64,000 nt of DNA from Pantoea sp. At-9b (GCF_000175935.2 NC_014837.1:3658001-3722000), one strand, 5' to 3'. Shown: positions 1 through 9,561, numbered from the stretch's first letter. Notes: generated by a model not told the origin, from the letters alone. Program-made: numbers and translations.

Positions 1-1574
1 CCGTTCGGCGCATTCGCCATGCCAAACATCGCATGACGCACCAGCGACCAGTAAGGTGATTTCGGGTCGCCAATTTGCGGCTGCGGATCTTTTGCTTCAT
101 AAGGCTGCTGAGTGGTGCCAAGCTGCACTTTGCCCAACAGATGCGGATTAATCACCCGGCCATTATTCAGCAACGCCACCAGCGCTTTCACCATCTGAAT
201 CGGCGTCGCAATCCAGTAGCCTTGCCCAATCCCTACCGATACCGTATCGCCCTGATACCATCCTTTTTTATGGACTTTTTGCTTCCATTCACGGCTCGGC
301 AGCAGTCCGGCGTACTCTTCGTTAAGATCGATTCCGGTCGGTTTGCCATAGCCAAACTGGCTAAGCATATGATGGATACGATCAATGCCCATCATAAACG
401 CCACCTGATAAAAGAAGGTATCGGCTGACTCCTCAATCGCGCGCGTCACATCCAGCATGCCGTGACCGCTTTTTTTCCAGTCACGGTATTTACGATCGGT
501 GCCCGGCAACGTCCAGGTTGGTGCGCCAAAGAAGGTGGTTTGCGGGGTGATGACACCGGTTAACAACGCTGACATCGCCATATAGGGTTTCACCGTCGAA
601 GCTGGCGGATAAAGCCCCTGGGTGACACGGTTAATCAGCGGCAGATTCTTATCCTGCAACAGGGTTTTGTACGCCTGATAGCTGATCCCTTTCACAAACG
701 GGTTTGGGTCATAGCTGGGGCTGGAGACCATCGCCAGTACGCTGCCATCATGGGGATCTTCAATCAGCACGGCGGCGCGCTGCCCCACCAGTTGGCTCTC
801 GACATACTGTTGTAAATGCAGGTCCAGCGTCAGATAGATATTTTTCCCGGCCACAGGCGGCACTTCTTTCAGCACGCGCACGATGCGGCCGTGGTTATCG
901 ACCTCCACTTCCTGATAACCCGTTTTGCCGTGCAGAATCGATTCGTAATAGCCTTCAATGCCCTGCTTACCGATGTTGTGGTCAGCGGCATAGTTCTCAC
1001 CGACCCCCGCTTCGTTCAGGCGTTTGTAGTCGTTATCGTTGATCTTTGACACATAGCCGACCACATGCGCCAGGTCAGCACCATAGGGGTATTGGCGATC
1101 CTGATAGGTATCAATGCTCACGCCCGTGAAGCGGAATTGATTGACCGCAAAACGTGCCACCTGCTCGTCAGTCAGTTCTTCTTTCAACACCACCGGTTTG
1201 TAGCGGCTGTTTTGCTTGAGGTTTTTCCAGAAGGTATCGATCTCTTCCGGCGTTAAATCGACAATCGGGGTGAGCGCCGCAATGGTCGCCTTCATATCAT
1301 CGATTTTGTAAGGGGTCAGCAGGATGTCGTACCAGGTGACATTACGCACCAGCGGAATGCCGTTGCGATCGTAGATCAACCCACGCGTCGGCGCGATGGG
1401 GATCATTTTGATGTCGTTTTCGTTGGAACGCGTCGCGTAATAGCTGTTCTCATCTACCTGCAAATGGTAGAGATTCACACCGAGGATAGTGAAACAGATC
1501 ACCACCAACGCAAAGGCCACGATCGCGCGGCGGACAAACAGTTTCTCTTCGGCTTCGAAATTACGGAAATTCAT
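1..1574 (-). CDS. Penicillin-binding protein 2 paralog (peptidoglycan transpeptidase), C-terminus cut by window edge
   Basis: Class B penicillin-binding protein of the PBP2 (MrdA) type, which cross-links peptidoglycan in the periplasm during cell elongation. The start ATG (complement of 1572-1574) gives about 524 residues before the window edge; E. coli PBP2 has 633. Visible are a short cytoplasmic tail, one membrane anchor near residues 15-37, the PBP dimerisation region with RGLIYDRNG near 64-72, and the transpeptidase domain with the SXXK motif STVK at about 326-329 followed by SAD in the ESADTFF stretch. The KTG motif lies beyond the edge. E. coli mrdA sits with rodA and rlmH; this gene sits beside the deo operon with no rodA visible, so it is probably an extra copy rather than the housekeeping mrdA. 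Family assignment is firm, paralog status is inferred. Confidence 0.85.
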   Translation of the reverse strand, partial: MNFRNFEAEEKLFVRRAIVAFALVVICFTILGVNLYHLQVDENSYYATRSNENDIKMIPIAPTRGLIYDRNGIPLVRNVTWYDILLTPYKIDDMKATIAALTPIVDLTPEEIDTFWKNLKQNSRYKPVVLKEELTDEQVARFAVNQFRFTGVSIDTYQDRQYPYGADLAHVVGYVSKINDNDYKRLNEAGVGENYAADHNIGKQGIEGYYESILHGKTGYQEVEVDNHGRIVRVLKEVPPVAGKNIYLTLDLHLQQYVESQLVGQRAAVLIEDPHDGSVLAMVSSPSYDPNPFVKGISYQAYKTLLQDKNLPLINRVTQGLYPPASTVKPYMAMSALLTGVITPQTTFFGAPTWTLPGTDRKYRDWKKSGHGMLDVTRAIEESADTFFYQVAFMMGIDRIHHMLSQFGYGKPTGIDLNEEYAGLLPSREWKQKVHKKGWYQGDTVSVGIGQGYWIATPIQMVKALVALLNNGRVINPHLLGKVQLGTTQQPYEAKDPQPQIGDPKSPYWSLVRHAMFGMANAPN

Positions 1575-1680
1575 CGGGGGGCTTTATCTCATCGTTAGCC
1601 CGCTAATGATAGGGAGTTCTCGCCTCAGAGCCAGCAGGAAGATGCACAAGCTTGGGTAAAAGTGTGACAGATGGTTTCAC

Positions 1681-2077
1681 CCCTCACCCTAACCCTCTCC
1701 CGCAAGCGGGAGAGGGAACCGATCGAGCATATGGCACATCTCCCGCAAGCGGGAGAGAGAACCGATCGAGCATATGGCACATCTCCCGCTAGCGGGAGAG
1801 GGAATCGATCGAGCATATGGCACATCTCCCGCTAGCGGGAGAGGAAATCGATCGAGCATATGGCACATCTCCCGCTAGCGGGAGAGGGAATCGATCGAGC
1901 ATATGGCACCTCTCCCGCAAGCGGGAGAGGGAATCGATCGAGCATATGGCACCTCTCCCGCAAGCGGGAGAGAGAACCGATCGAGCATATGGCACATCTC
2001 CCGCAAGCGGGAGAGGGAATCGATCGAGCATATGGCACATCTCCCTCTCCCTCATGGGAGAGGGCCGGGGTGAGGGT
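1681..2077. repeat. Tandem array of REP-like palindromes with a 43-bp period
   Basis: Eight perfect hairpins of the form CTCCCGC(A/T)AGCGGGAG and a ninth variant are joined by a near-constant linker, CGATCGAGCATATGGCAC. The ATGGCAC word starts at 1731, 1774, 1817, 1860, 1903, 1946, 1989 and 2032, an exact 43-bp step. The array is framed by inverted CCCTCACCC arms at 1681 and 2069-2077. It fills the gap between deoD and the PBP2 paralog and lies just after the end of the deo transcript. Hairpins of this kind commonly affect termination or mRNA decay; that role is inferred here. Confidence 0.9.
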
Positions 2078-2094
2078 AACCAAGCGCAGAGGAA

Positions 2095-2808
2095 TTAATC
2101 CCCCAGCAGCACCGACTCCAGCGCGATCTTAATCATATCGTTGAAGGTGGTCTGACGTTCAGCCGCCGTGGTCTGCTCGTGGGTACGGATATGGTCCGAT
2201 ACGGTACAGATCGCCAGCGCTTTCGCACCAAACTCCGCTGCCACACCGTAAATACCGGCCGCTTCCATCTCAACACCGAGGATGCCGTACTTTTCCATCA
2301 CGTCGAACATCTGCGGGTCCGGCGTGTAGAACAGGTCAGCAGAGAAGATGTTACCCACGCGCGCGTCAACGCCCAGCGCTTTAGCCGCATCAACCGCATT
2401 ACGCACCATATCGAAATCGGCAATTGCCGCGAAATCGTGATCTTTGAAGCGCATACGGTTCACTTTAGAATCGGTACTGGCACCCATGCCAATCACGATA
2501 TCACGCAGTTTCACGTCAGCACGCACCGCGCCGCAGGAACCCACACGGATAATCTTCTTCACGCCAAACTCGGTGATCAATTCTTTGGCGTAGATCGAGC
2601 AAGATGGGATGCCCATACCGTGGCCCATCACCGAAATTTTGCGACCTTTGTACGTCCCGGTGTAGCCTAACATGCCGCGTACATTGTTCACTTCAACCGC
2701 ATTTTCGAGGAAGGTTTCTGCAATGTGCTTCGCACGCAGCGGATCGCCCGGCATCAATACCACGTCCGCGAAATCACCCATTTCTGCATTAATATGAGGC
2801 GTTGCCAT
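2095..2808 (-). CDS. deoD: Purine-nucleoside phosphorylase DeoD
   Basis: Cytosolic phosphorylase that splits purine (deoxy)nucleosides with phosphate into free base and (deoxy)ribose-1-phosphate, feeding DeoB. The 237-residue product matches the bacterial trimeric/hexameric PNP family (239 in E. coli). Phosphate-site residues lie in [11 protein letters not shown] near the N-terminus; [11 protein letters not shown] contains the two ribose-binding glutamates and TVSDH the catalytic Asp. The ATG follows AATAAGGAAAATAACG. It is the last gene of the deoCABD operon, 33 bp after deoB, and is followed by the palindromic array. Expression should follow the deoC promoter, with possible internal promoters. 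Confidence 0.97.
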   Translation of the reverse strand: MATPHINAEMGDFADVVLMPGDPLRAKHIAETFLENAVEVNNVRGMLGYTGTYKGRKISVMGHGMGIPSCSIYAKELITEFGVKKIIRVGSCGAVRADVKLRDIVIGMGASTDSKVNRMRFKDHDFAAIADFDMVRNAVDAAKALGVDARVGNIFSADLFYTPDPQMFDVMEKYGILGVEMEAAGIYGVAAEFGAKALAICTVSDHIRTHEQTTAAERQTTFNDMIKIALESVLLGD

Positions 2809-2841
2809 CGTTATTTTCCTTATTAAAAATTGGTCGCTGTT

Positions 2842-4065
2842 TTACAGCATGCTTTTGCCGTAGTCCATGCTGGACAGGCCAAAATAGTGCGCAATTGTCT
2901 GGCCGATATCGGCAAAGGTATCACGATAGCCGAGGGAACCGGGTGTCACTTTCGGCCCGTAGATCAGCACCGGAATGTGTTCACGCGTGTGTTCGGTACC
3001 GTGCCAGCTCGGGTCACAGCCGTGGTCGGCAGTCAGGATCAGAATATCATCCTCTTTCACCAGTTCCATCAGCTCTGGCAGGCGACGGTCAAACAGTTCC
3101 AGACCGCCAGCATAACCGGCGATATCGCGACGATGCCCCCATGTTGAGTCAAAATCGACGAAGTTGGTGAACACAATCGACTGATCCGGCGCTTTCTTCA
3201 TTTGCGCGATCGTGGCGTCGAACAATTCATCCAGACCGGTGGCTTTCACTTTTTGCGTGATGCCCTGCTGGGCATAGATATCCGCAATTTTGCCGACGGA
3301 AATCACTTCACCGCCCTTCTCATCCACCAGCTTTTTCAGCATGGTCGGTGACGGCGGTTCAACCGCGAGATCGTGACGGTTGCCGGTACGCTGGAAATGA
3401 CCCGCCTTGTCGCCCACAAACGGACGCGCAATCACACGGCCAATGTTGTAGCCGCCTTCGGTCAGTTCTTCACGGGCGATTTCGCACAGCTCGTACAGCC
3501 GTTCTAATCCAAAGGTCTCTTCGTGACAGGCAATCTGGAACACCGAGTCCGCCGAGGTGTAGAAAATCGGCTTGCCGGTTTTCATGTGCTCCTCGCCGAG
3601 CTGATCGAGGATCACCGTCCCGGACGAGTGGCAGTTGCCGAGGTAACCCGGCAGATCGGCGCGTTGTACCAGTTTATCCAGCAGTTCCTGCGGGAAGCTG
3701 TTCTCTTTATCGCTGAAGTAGCCCCAGTCGAACAGCACCGGCACACCGGCGATTTCCCAGTGGCCTGACGGCGTATCTTTACCGGAGGAGAGTTCGCTGG
3801 CATAGGCGTAAGCACCGATAATTTCCGCACGCGGATCTAACCCTGGCGGGAAGCGCCCGGTGGAGAGTTCAGCCGCTTTACCCAGACCCAATGCGGTGAG
3901 GTTGGGCAAGTGCAGCGGCCCTTCACGGCCTTGATTAGCCTGGCCTGCAAAGCACGCTTCGGCGATATGGCCGAGCGTATCCGATCCTTCATCGCCGAAC
4001 TTAGCGGCGTCTTTGCTGGAGCCGATCCCAAAGGAGTCGAGCACCATAATAAAAGCACGTTTCAT
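2842..4065 (-). CDS. deoB: Phosphopentomutase DeoB
   Basis: Manganese-dependent phosphopentomutase, converting (deoxy)ribose-1-phosphate to the 5-phosphate. The product is 407 residues, the same length as in E. coli. The N-terminal [15 protein letters not shown] carries the metal-binding Asp of the alkaline-phosphatase superfamily, TPSGHWE is the active-site loop, and the C-terminal LTADHGCDP and [10 protein letters not shown] segments supply further metal ligands. The start at 4065 was chosen over a longer frame because GGAGA lies about 7 bp upstream and the N-terminus matches the family. A 95-bp gap separates it from deoA, enough room for an internal promoter, though none was identified. 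Confidence 0.97.
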   Translation of the reverse strand: MKRAFIMVLDSFGIGSSKDAAKFGDEGSDTLGHIAEACFAGQANQGREGPLHLPNLTALGLGKAAELSTGRFPPGLDPRAEIIGAYAYASELSSGKDTPSGHWEIAGVPVLFDWGYFSDKENSFPQELLDKLVQRADLPGYLGNCHSSGTVILDQLGEEHMKTGKPIFYTSADSVFQIACHEETFGLERLYELCEIAREELTEGGYNIGRVIARPFVGDKAGHFQRTGNRHDLAVEPPSPTMLKKLVDEKGGEVISVGKIADIYAQQGITQKVKATGLDELFDATIAQMKKAPDQSIVFTNFVDFDSTWGHRRDIAGYAGGLELFDRRLPELMELVKEDDILILTADHGCDPSWHGTEHTREHIPVLIYGPKVTPGSLGYRDTFADIGQTIAHYFGLSSMDYGKSML

Positions 4066-4160
4066 GCAAGTCTCCTGCGCAACTGCGCGATGACAAGTCA
4101 AAAAAAAGCGATCAGATCAGTATACCCGAATGGCCCCGGCCTGGCACGCAACGGCGGCAA

Positions 4161-5483
4161 CTATTCGCTGATGCGACGATAAACCACCGGCGTTTCCGGC
4201 GGTGCGCTGTCGCTCAGGGTGATGGCCGCTTTGACCGCAGCGGCAGCCTGCTGCCACTGCGCTTCGGTTGTGGCGTGGATCACCGCCAGCGGGCGCTGCG
4301 CATCGGCCTGCGCGCCGAGGGTGATCATTTCGCTGAAGCCAACGCTGTAATCAATGGTGTCGCTGGCGCGTTGACGACCGCCTCCCAGTGCCACCACAGC
4401 CATTCCAAGCGCACGGGTATCCATTGCGCTGACGATACCTGGCTGGTCGGCATACACCGCTTTGCTCAGCATCGCGGCGGGCAGGTAGTGATCCATACGC
4501 TGGACAAAGTCTGTCGGCCCACGTTGTGCCGCCACCATACGGCCAAATACCTCTGCCGCCTGGCCGTTATCCAGCACCCGTTGCAGCTGCTGGCGGGCCT
4601 CGGCATCGTTTGCCGCCAGCTTGCCAGACATCAGCATTTCACTGCACAGCGCCAGCGTCACCTCCAGCAGGCGTGGATTACGCGCTTCTCCGGTCAGGAA
4701 CTGCACCGCTTCCCGCACTTCCAGTGCGTTGCCCGCGCTGGAAGCCAGCACCTGATTCATGTCAGTCAGGAGCGCCGTGGTTTTACAGCCTGCACCATTG
4801 GCTACGCCCACAATGGCCTGCGCCAGATTTTCGGAAGCCTCGAAGGTCGGCATAAAGGCGCCGCTGCCCACTTTGACATCCATCACCAGCGCATCCAGCC
4901 CTTCCGCCAGCTTTTTCGCCAGGATCGATGCCGTGATCAGCGGGATCGAATCGACCGTGGCGGTAATATCGCGTGTGGCGTAAAAACGTTTGTCAGCCGG
5001 TGCCAGCGAGTTGGTCTGGCCGATGATCGCCACGCCATTTTCTTTGATGATCTCACGGAAGCGATCGTCGCTCGGGAAGATGTCAAAACCAGGGATCGCT
5101 TCCAGCTTATCCAGTGTACCGCCGGTGTGACCCAAGCCACGGCCGGAGATCATCGGCACATAACCTCCGCAGGCAGCAATCATTGGGCCAAGCATCAGCG
5201 ACGTCACATCGCCCACGCCACCGGTCGAGTGTTTATCTACAATCGGACCGTTGAGGTTCAGCGCCTGCCAGTTCAGCACAGTGCCGGAATCACGCATCGC
5301 CATGGTCAGCGCCACGCGTTCGGCCAGCGACATATCGTGGAACCAGATGGTCATCGCCAGCGCGGCGATTTGTCCCTCAGATACGCTGTTATCACGCACG
5401 CCATTGATAAAGAAACGGATCTCCGCTTCACTCAATTCACGACCATCGCGTTTTTTGCGAATAATTTCTTGTGGCAGGAACAA
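4161..5483 (-). CDS. deoA: Thymidine phosphorylase DeoA (TTG start)
   Basis: Cytosolic homodimeric phosphorylase that converts thymidine and deoxyuridine to base plus deoxyribose-1-phosphate. The 440 residues match E. coli DeoA exactly in length. KHSTGGVGD is the glycine-rich phosphate-binding motif of the nucleoside phosphorylase II family, followed by [18 protein letters not shown] and [11 protein letters not shown]. The start appears to be TTG (complement of 5481-5483): GGGAGG lies about 5-6 bp upstream and the encoded [13 protein letters not shown] aligns with the usual N-terminus. An open frame extends upstream to 5738 but overlaps deoC and lacks family similarity, so it was rejected. 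Second gene of deoCABD. Confidence 0.95.
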   Translation of the reverse strand: MFLPQEIIRKKRDGRELSEAEIRFFINGVRDNSVSEGQIAALAMTIWFHDMSLAERVALTMAMRDSGTVLNWQALNLNGPIVDKHSTGGVGDVTSLMLGPMIAACGGYVPMISGRGLGHTGGTLDKLEAIPGFDIFPSDDRFREIIKENGVAIIGQTNSLAPADKRFYATRDITATVDSIPLITASILAKKLAEGLDALVMDVKVGSGAFMPTFEASENLAQAIVGVANGAGCKTTALLTDMNQVLASSAGNALEVREAVQFLTGEARNPRLLEVTLALCSEMLMSGKLAANDAEARQQLQRVLDNGQAAEVFGRMVAAQRGPTDFVQRMDHYLPAAMLSKAVYADQPGIVSAMDTRALGMAVVALGGGRQRASDTIDYSVGFSEMITLGAQADAQRPLAVIHATTEAQWQQAAAAVKAAITLSDSAPPETPVVYRRISE

Positions 5484-5517
5484 GGTTGCCTCCCCTGGAA
5501 CGCAGAAAATGTATCGA

Positions 5518-6297
5518 TTAATAACCCGCTTTGCTGGCGGTGGTGGCATGGCCCAGCGTATTGAGCAGGCTCGCCAACAGGCTGGAAGCACCAAAGCGGA
5601 AGTGGCGCGCATCGGCCCAACCCGCGCCGAGGATATCATCAGCCAGTTGCAGGTAATGGGCGGCGTCTGCTGCACTGCGCACACCACCCGCCGGTTTAAA
5701 GCCCACCTGCTGCTGCACGCCTTTATCACGGATGACACTCAGCATGATGGCGGCGGTTTCCGGCGTGGCATTGACCGGCACCTTACCGGTGGAGGTTTTG
5801 ATAAAGTCGGCACCGGCATCAATGGCGATTTCGGACGCGGCGCGGATCAACGCCGCATCTTTCAGTTCACCGCTTTCAATGATCACCTTCAGCAGCACAT
5901 TCGCTGCCGCACAGGCATCTTTACAGGCTTTCACCAGATCAAAACCGATCTGACGATTGCCCGCCAGCAGCGCGCGATACGGGAACACCACGTCTACTTC
6001 ATCCGCACCGTAAGCGATCGCCGCGCGGGTTTCCGCCAGCGCGATGTCGAGATCATCGTTGCCATGCGGGAAGTTGGTCACGGTGGCGATACGAATGTCC
6101 GGGGTGCCCTGCTCGCGCAGCGCTTTGCGTGCTACCGGGATAAAGCGCGGGTAGATACAGATGGCCGCCGTGTTACCGGCGGGTGACTTGGCCTGGCGGC
6201 ACAGCGCAATGACTTTCTCATCGGTATCGTCATCGTTCAGCGTGGTCAAATCCATCAGTTGCAGTGCGCGCTGCGCGGCTGCGGTGAAATCAGTCAT
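5518..6297 (-). CDS. deoC: Deoxyribose-phosphate aldolase DeoC
   Basis: Class I aldolase that cleaves 2-deoxyribose-5-phosphate to acetaldehyde and glyceraldehyde-3-phosphate, closing the nucleoside salvage route. The 259 residues match E. coli DeoC. The Schiff-base lysine sits in [11 protein letters not shown], the second active-site lysine in VGFKPAGGV, and DEVDVVFPY carries the catalytic Asp. The start ATG at 6297 is preceded by GGAG in TTGGAGAGCACC. It is the first gene of the operon; the region upstream carries a DeoR-type operator and two CRP-type boxes. In E. coli yjjI and yjjW lie between yjjV and deoC; they are absent here. Confidence 0.97.
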   Translation of the reverse strand: MTDFTAAAQRALQLMDLTTLNDDDTDEKVIALCRQAKSPAGNTAAICIYPRFIPVARKALREQGTPDIRIATVTNFPHGNDDLDIALAETRAAIAYGADEVDVVFPYRALLAGNRQIGFDLVKACKDACAAANVLLKVIIESGELKDAALIRAASEIAIDAGADFIKTSTGKVPVNATPETAAIMLSVIRDKGVQQQVGFKPAGGVRSAADAAHYLQLADDILGAGWADARHFRFGASSLLASLLNTLGHATTASKAGY

Positions 6298-6344
6298 GGT
6301 GCTCTCCAAAAAAGTCAGCCTGACGGAATCGGCCCGCCAGAGAG

Positions 6345-6360
6345 TGTGAGAATTCTAACA
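6345..6360. promoter_or_regulatory. DeoR-type operator upstream of deoC
   Basis: TGTGAGAATTCTAACA differs at one base from the perfect E. coli deo operator palindrome TGTTAGAATTCTAACA. It lies 48 bp before the deoC start codon, where bound DeoR could block transcription. Induction by deoxyribose-5-phosphate is inferred from E. coli. Confidence 0.85.
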
Positions 6361-6430
6361 ACGTAAGTGACGAAATATTCGATCATCCATCACATGAAAA
6401 AAGAAAACTGCGCAGATAATACATTTAATT

Positions 6431-6446
6431 AGTGATAAAAATCACA
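6431..6446. promoter_or_regulatory. CRP-type box, proximal (deo promoter)
   Basis: AGTGATAAAAATCACA fits TGTGA-N6-TCACA with one mismatch. It is centred 56 bp from the second box at 6487-6502. Paired CRP sites with CytR binding between them are the hallmark of E. coli deoP2, where the spacing is similar. Confidence 0.75.
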
Positions 6447-6486
6447 AAAAGCCCGGCATGCCGCCCGCATACGCAGGTGCACGGGA

Positions 6487-6502
6487 TGTGATTATTATCA
6501 CA
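6487..6502. promoter_or_regulatory. CRP-type box, distal (deo promoter)
   Basis: TGTGATTATTATCACA is a perfect TGTGA-N6-TCACA palindrome. With the box at 6431-6446 it suggests catabolite activation of deoCABD and possible CytR co-repression, as in E. coli. No separate CytR half-sites were resolved. Confidence 0.8.
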
Positions 6503-6577
6503 TGAATTGCAGGAATTGTGTCGCTACCGCCCTGTAAATGTAGTCAATTCAGAGCAGCGCGCAGGGAGCAACCCGGC

Positions 6578-7354
6578 TCAGTGCGGGAGATGGAAGACGC
6601 GCAGGCTGTTTTGCCATAGCGCATCAGCGATGACATCCGGGGATTCGTGGCGCAGCTGGCACAACACCTCAAAGACCAGACGCGCCCGCTCCGGACGGTT
6701 GGGCTCGCCCTGATAACCGTTCAGCGGCATATCAGGCGCATCTGTCTCCAGTAACAAGGAATCCAGCGGCAGCGCTGCGATGGTGTTGCGGGTTTTACTG
6801 GCGCGTTCATAGGTAATGGTGCCGCCGACGCCAATCGCATAGCCAAGTTGGATAAAGCGCTGTGCCTGTTGCAGGCTGCCGGCAAAGCCGTGCACCACGC
6901 CCCGGCGCGGCAGATCGTGACGGCGCAAATGCAACGCCAGCTGATCGTGGGTACGGCGTGAATGCAGGATCACCGGCAGATCGTAGCGTTTTGCCAGTTT
7001 CAGCTGCCCATCCAGCAGCCGGGTTTGTTTGTCGAACTGGGGATCGTCCATATACAGATCGAGGCCGATCTCCCCCAGCGCCACACGTTTGGCATCCGGG
7101 GTGTCCAGGCATTCCGCCAGTTGATCGAGGTGCGTATCCTGATGCACCGCGATCTGAATCGGATGTAGTCCCAGCGCGGCATATAGCGCAGCATGTTGCT
7201 GTGCCAACTGGCTGACCCGCGCAAAGCGGCTGGCATCCACGCTCGGCACAATAATCCGTTCTACCCCTGCCTGCGCTGCCTGCGCAATGCTCGCTTCTGC
7301 CGCGTCGACAAAGGGCGGGAAGTCAAAATGACAGTGGGTATCGATAAATCTCAT
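6578..7354 (-). CDS. yjjV: TatD-family metal-dependent hydrolase YjjV
   Basis: TatD-type metallohydrolase (amidohydrolase-like TIM barrel); TatD relatives have DNase or deacylase activity, and the physiological substrate of YjjV is not established. The 258 residues open with FIDTHCHFDFPP, whose His-X-His binds metal, followed by GEIGLDLY (Glu), VILHSRR (His), VVHGFAGS (His) and LLLETDAPDMP (Asp), so the metal site looks complete. Its start codon overlaps the yjjU stop (ATGA), indicating translational coupling. Gene order yjjU-yjjV followed by deo matches E. coli apart from the missing yjjW and yjjI. Confidence 0.93.
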   Translation of the reverse strand: MRFIDTHCHFDFPPFVDAAEASIAQAAQAGVERIIVPSVDASRFARVSQLAQQHAALYAALGLHPIQIAVHQDTHLDQLAECLDTPDAKRVALGEIGLDLYMDDPQFDKQTRLLDGQLKLAKRYDLPVILHSRRTHDQLALHLRRHDLPRRGVVHGFAGSLQQAQRFIQLGYAIGVGGTITYERASKTRNTIAALPLDSLLLETDAPDMPLNGYQGEPNRPERARLVFEVLCQLRHESPDVIADALWQNSLRVFHLPH

Positions 7355-8403
7355 GCCAGCGAGCCTGCATCATAATCAGCATCATTACCGGCCACGTCTG
7401 GGGTGTTAACCTCGCGGTTATCCGGCGCATTCGCCACCGCAGCGGGTGGCGTGACGACAGTATGCCGTACAAACGGCTCGGCATCACTCAGCCACTGGCC
7501 GAGCGTGGCGAGAAAATAGCGTCCGCAGCGCCGCCCCAGATGATAATCCTGATTCAGCGCGGCGATTCGACTCCCCAGCGCGTTACTGGCCAGCGGTTTA
7601 GGTGGAAAGATCTCAATGATGCGCAGATCATCCGGCGGCTGTTCGATAAATTGCTGAATATCGCGATAGCTCTCTTCGTGCTGATGCAGGATGTTGATCA
7701 TCGGCTGTAAGGCGCTGTCGCTGAGCCAGCGTTCCATCCGCTTGATCCACTTTGGCGTGTAGGACATCTGCGACGGGACAGTGCGGATCACCACAATGGT
7801 ATCCGCACCACGGCGGGCCGCTTCACGCACCGGGATGGCATCGCTGATGCCACCGTCAAGATAGCTGATGCCATCCATCTGCACACCGCTGCGATAGAAA
7901 CCGGGAATGGCGCTGGAGGCCCTGATGATATCAAGCCAGGTATTGCGGGTCGGGCTGAAGTAATGCGCGCTGTAATCATCACTGCGGCAGGCACACATAT
8001 AAAACTCACTGCCTTTGGCAAACAGCCCCTCTGCGGTGCTCATCGCCAGCGGCAGTTCCTGACGGGTGATATCCACCAGCCAGTCCAGATCGATCAGGTT
8101 GCCGCCGCGTACAAACCGCACCGGATCAAAGAACAGTTTGCTGGTGGTGTAACGGGTGATCACCCGCCGCGCATAACCCGGTTGAGCGCAGACAAATGCC
8201 GAGAGGTTTTGCGCCCCTGCGGAAGTGCCGAGCATCAGGTCAAAAGGATTGAAACCTGCGCGCTGAAACTCATCCAGCACACCGGCGGTAAAGATACCGC
8301 GTTGGCCGCCGCCTTCGCACACCAGTGCAATTTTGTTGGATTTGAATGGCGTGAGCGCTAAGGGTTCGATGGTTCCCAGCGTCACAGGGATGCGTATACC
8401 CAA
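7351..8403 (-). CDS. yjjU: Patatin-like phospholipase family protein YjjU (TTG start)
   Basis: Patatin-like serine esterase or phospholipase. The GGGQRG oxyanion-hole motif, the nucleophile elbow GTSAG and the DGG of the Ser-Asp dyad (LDGGISDAIP) are all intact, so catalysis is likely; the substrate is unknown. The N-terminus RIPVTLG aligns with E. coli YjjU if translation begins at TTG (complement of 8401-8403), with GAGGGA about 6 bp upstream, giving 350 residues against 357 in E. coli. A longer frame upstream lacks similarity. It is coupled to yjjV by a 4-bp overlap. Confidence 0.9.
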   Translation of the reverse strand: MGIRIPVTLGTIEPLALTPFKSNKIALVCEGGGQRGIFTAGVLDEFQRAGFNPFDLMLGTSAGAQNLSAFVCAQPGYARRVITRYTTSKLFFDPVRFVRGGNLIDLDWLVDITRQELPLAMSTAEGLFAKGSEFYMCACRSDDYSAHYFSPTRNTWLDIIRASSAIPGFYRSGVQMDGISYLDGGISDAIPVREAARRGADTIVVIRTVPSQMSYTPKWIKRMERWLSDSALQPMINILHQHEESYRDIQQFIEQPPDDLRIIEIFPPKPLASNALGSRIAALNQDYHLGRRCGRYFLATLGQWLSDAEPFVRHTVVTPPAAVANAPDNREVNTPDVAGNDADYDAGSLA

Positions 8404-8545
8404 GATATGTCCCTCAGCGGTTCTTTCTCTGAGGGTGCTAAAGCGCAGAATCGCCACCGCCCGCAACCCGGAGAACCAGTCATTATTATGCCCTGACTGG
8501 TCTCCGCTTCAGGCTACTGCCGGGTGAGCGAACTATGACACAGCG

Positions 8546-8707
8546 TCAGGGTCGTTTACGCCCGGTAAACAGGCTGATGAGGAACAGAATAATACCGACA
8601 ATAAAGACAATTTTAGCTGCCCATGCTGCCGTACCTGCCAGACCGCCAAATCCTAATGCTGCAGCAATCAGTGCGATCACCAAAAAGATAATGCCCCAAC
8701 GAAACAT
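8546..8707 (-). CDS. ytjA: Small two-helix membrane protein of the YtjA family (UPF0391/DUF1328)
   Basis: A 53-residue protein beginning [20 protein letters not shown] and ending in a basic GRKRP tail. It has two hydrophobic helices separated by a [12 protein letters not shown] loop, typical of the DUF1328 family of small inner-membrane proteins of unknown function. AAGGAGAGG lies just upstream of the ATG. Its position between osmY and yjjU is the same as in E. coli. Members of the family are often linked with the envelope stress or stationary-phase response; that is family context, not seen here. Confidence 0.93.
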   Translation of the reverse strand: MFRWGIIFLVIALIAAALGFGGLAGTAAWAAKIVFIVGIILFLISLFTGRKRP

Positions 8708-8820
8708 AAGCCTCTCCTTACCATCGTGAAAATCGAACTGCTTAGTTCATCCCAATGTGGGTTGTGCAGATAGATGTTGTTATTACGCTGCGGCTGATAA
8801 GGCGGCCGCAGCGCCCAGGG

Positions 8821-9435
8821 TTAAGATTTGACCGTCAGGTCATTCTTGACACTTTTCACGCCTTCAATGGCTTTGGCGATTTGCTCGGCGCGGTCCGATT
8901 GCGCCTTATTCGCCACCGTACCGGACAACTGCACCACGCCATCCGTGGTTTCCACCTTCACGTTACGCGATGGCACAATGTCATCCGCTAAAAGTTTAGC
9001 TTTGATTTCACTGGTGGTTGCCGCATCCCCGGCATAACCTTTCAGTGATGTGGTTTTGCTGTCTTTAACATGCAGTTTGTCACTGACGGATTTCACCCCT
9101 TCAACTTTCTGCACCACGGCAACGGCTGTTTCCGCCTGCTCCTGGGAAGTGACAAAACCGCTTAACGTCACCACGCCCTGATGCGTTTTCACTGAGATAT
9201 CCGTGCTTTTTATCGCTTCATCATCCACCAGTGCCGCTTTGGCTTTGGCGGTGATGCCGCTGTCGTCCATGTACCCACCGACTTTTTTCATAGAACTATC
9301 GATTTTCGCCCCGGCACTGTCGGCAGTTGTCTGCGCTTTTTGCGTCAGAGAGTCGTCGGCCAGTGCTGCGCCACTCATCAGGGCCGAACCGGCCAGAGCA
9401 GCAATCAGGGTTTTGGCAATCTTAGTCTTAATCAT
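8821..9435 (-). CDS. osmY: Osmotically induced periplasmic chaperone OsmY
   Basis: Periplasmic protein induced by hyperosmotic stress and stationary phase, reported to act as a chaperone in E. coli. The roughly 204 residues show a Sec signal peptide (basic start, hydrophobic stretch, cleavage near SGAALA-DD) and two BON domains, at about 55-123 and 135-203, each with the VxLSGxV core ([16 protein letters not shown]). The ATG at 9435 is preferred because AGAAGG lies about 9 bp before it, while an ATG 9 bp further upstream abuts that site. A sigma-S-like -10 element lies upstream at 9555-9561. Confidence 0.93.
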   Translation of the reverse strand: MIKTKIAKTLIAALAGSALMSGAALADDSLTQKAQTTADSAGAKIDSSMKKVGGYMDDSGITAKAKAALVDDEAIKSTDISVKTHQGVVTLSGFVTSQEQAETAVAVVQKVEGVKSVSDKLHVKDSKTTSLKGYAGDAATTSEIKAKLLADDIVPSRNVKVETTDGVVQLSGTVANKAQSDRAEQIAKAIEGVKSVKNDLTVKS

Positions 9436-9554
9436 CGATATCATCCTTCTATCAGTTAACTCATCCGCACCTGCGGATGCGCCAGCAACAAACGGCGTTG
9501 CTGCGATAATGGACGTAATGAAACCAGGAGTTTCTTTTCTCGTCCGACAGAATA

Positions 9555-9561
9555 ATCATAG
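9555..9561 (-). promoter_or_regulatory. Candidate sigma-S type -10 element for osmY
   Basis: On the minus strand the hexamer region reads CTATGAT, with the upstream C favoured by sigma-S. It would give a leader of roughly 110 nt before the osmY ATG. No convincing -35 hexamer precedes it, as is common for sigma-S promoters. This is assigned by eye only. Confidence 0.35.

Noticed and set aside
1681..2077. A CRISPR array, because of regular palindromic repeats with a 43-bp step
   Set aside because: The supposed spacers are the same linker every time, no leader or cas genes are present, and the unit is a REP-like hairpin framed by inverted arms.
1625..2132. Several overlapping open frames on both strands encoding repetitive peptides
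   Set aside because: They are translations of the 43-bp tandem array; the absence of stop codons comes from the repeat unit, with no start site or family similarity.
4275..5564. A 429-residue plus-strand open frame opposite deoA
   Set aside because: It is the antisense of deoA, with low-complexity His/Gln/Arg-rich composition and no recognisable domain.
4161..5738. A 525-residue deoA beginning at 5738
   Set aside because: The extra N-terminus overlaps deoC and does not resemble the family; TTG at 5483 with a good ribosome site gives exactly the E. coli length.
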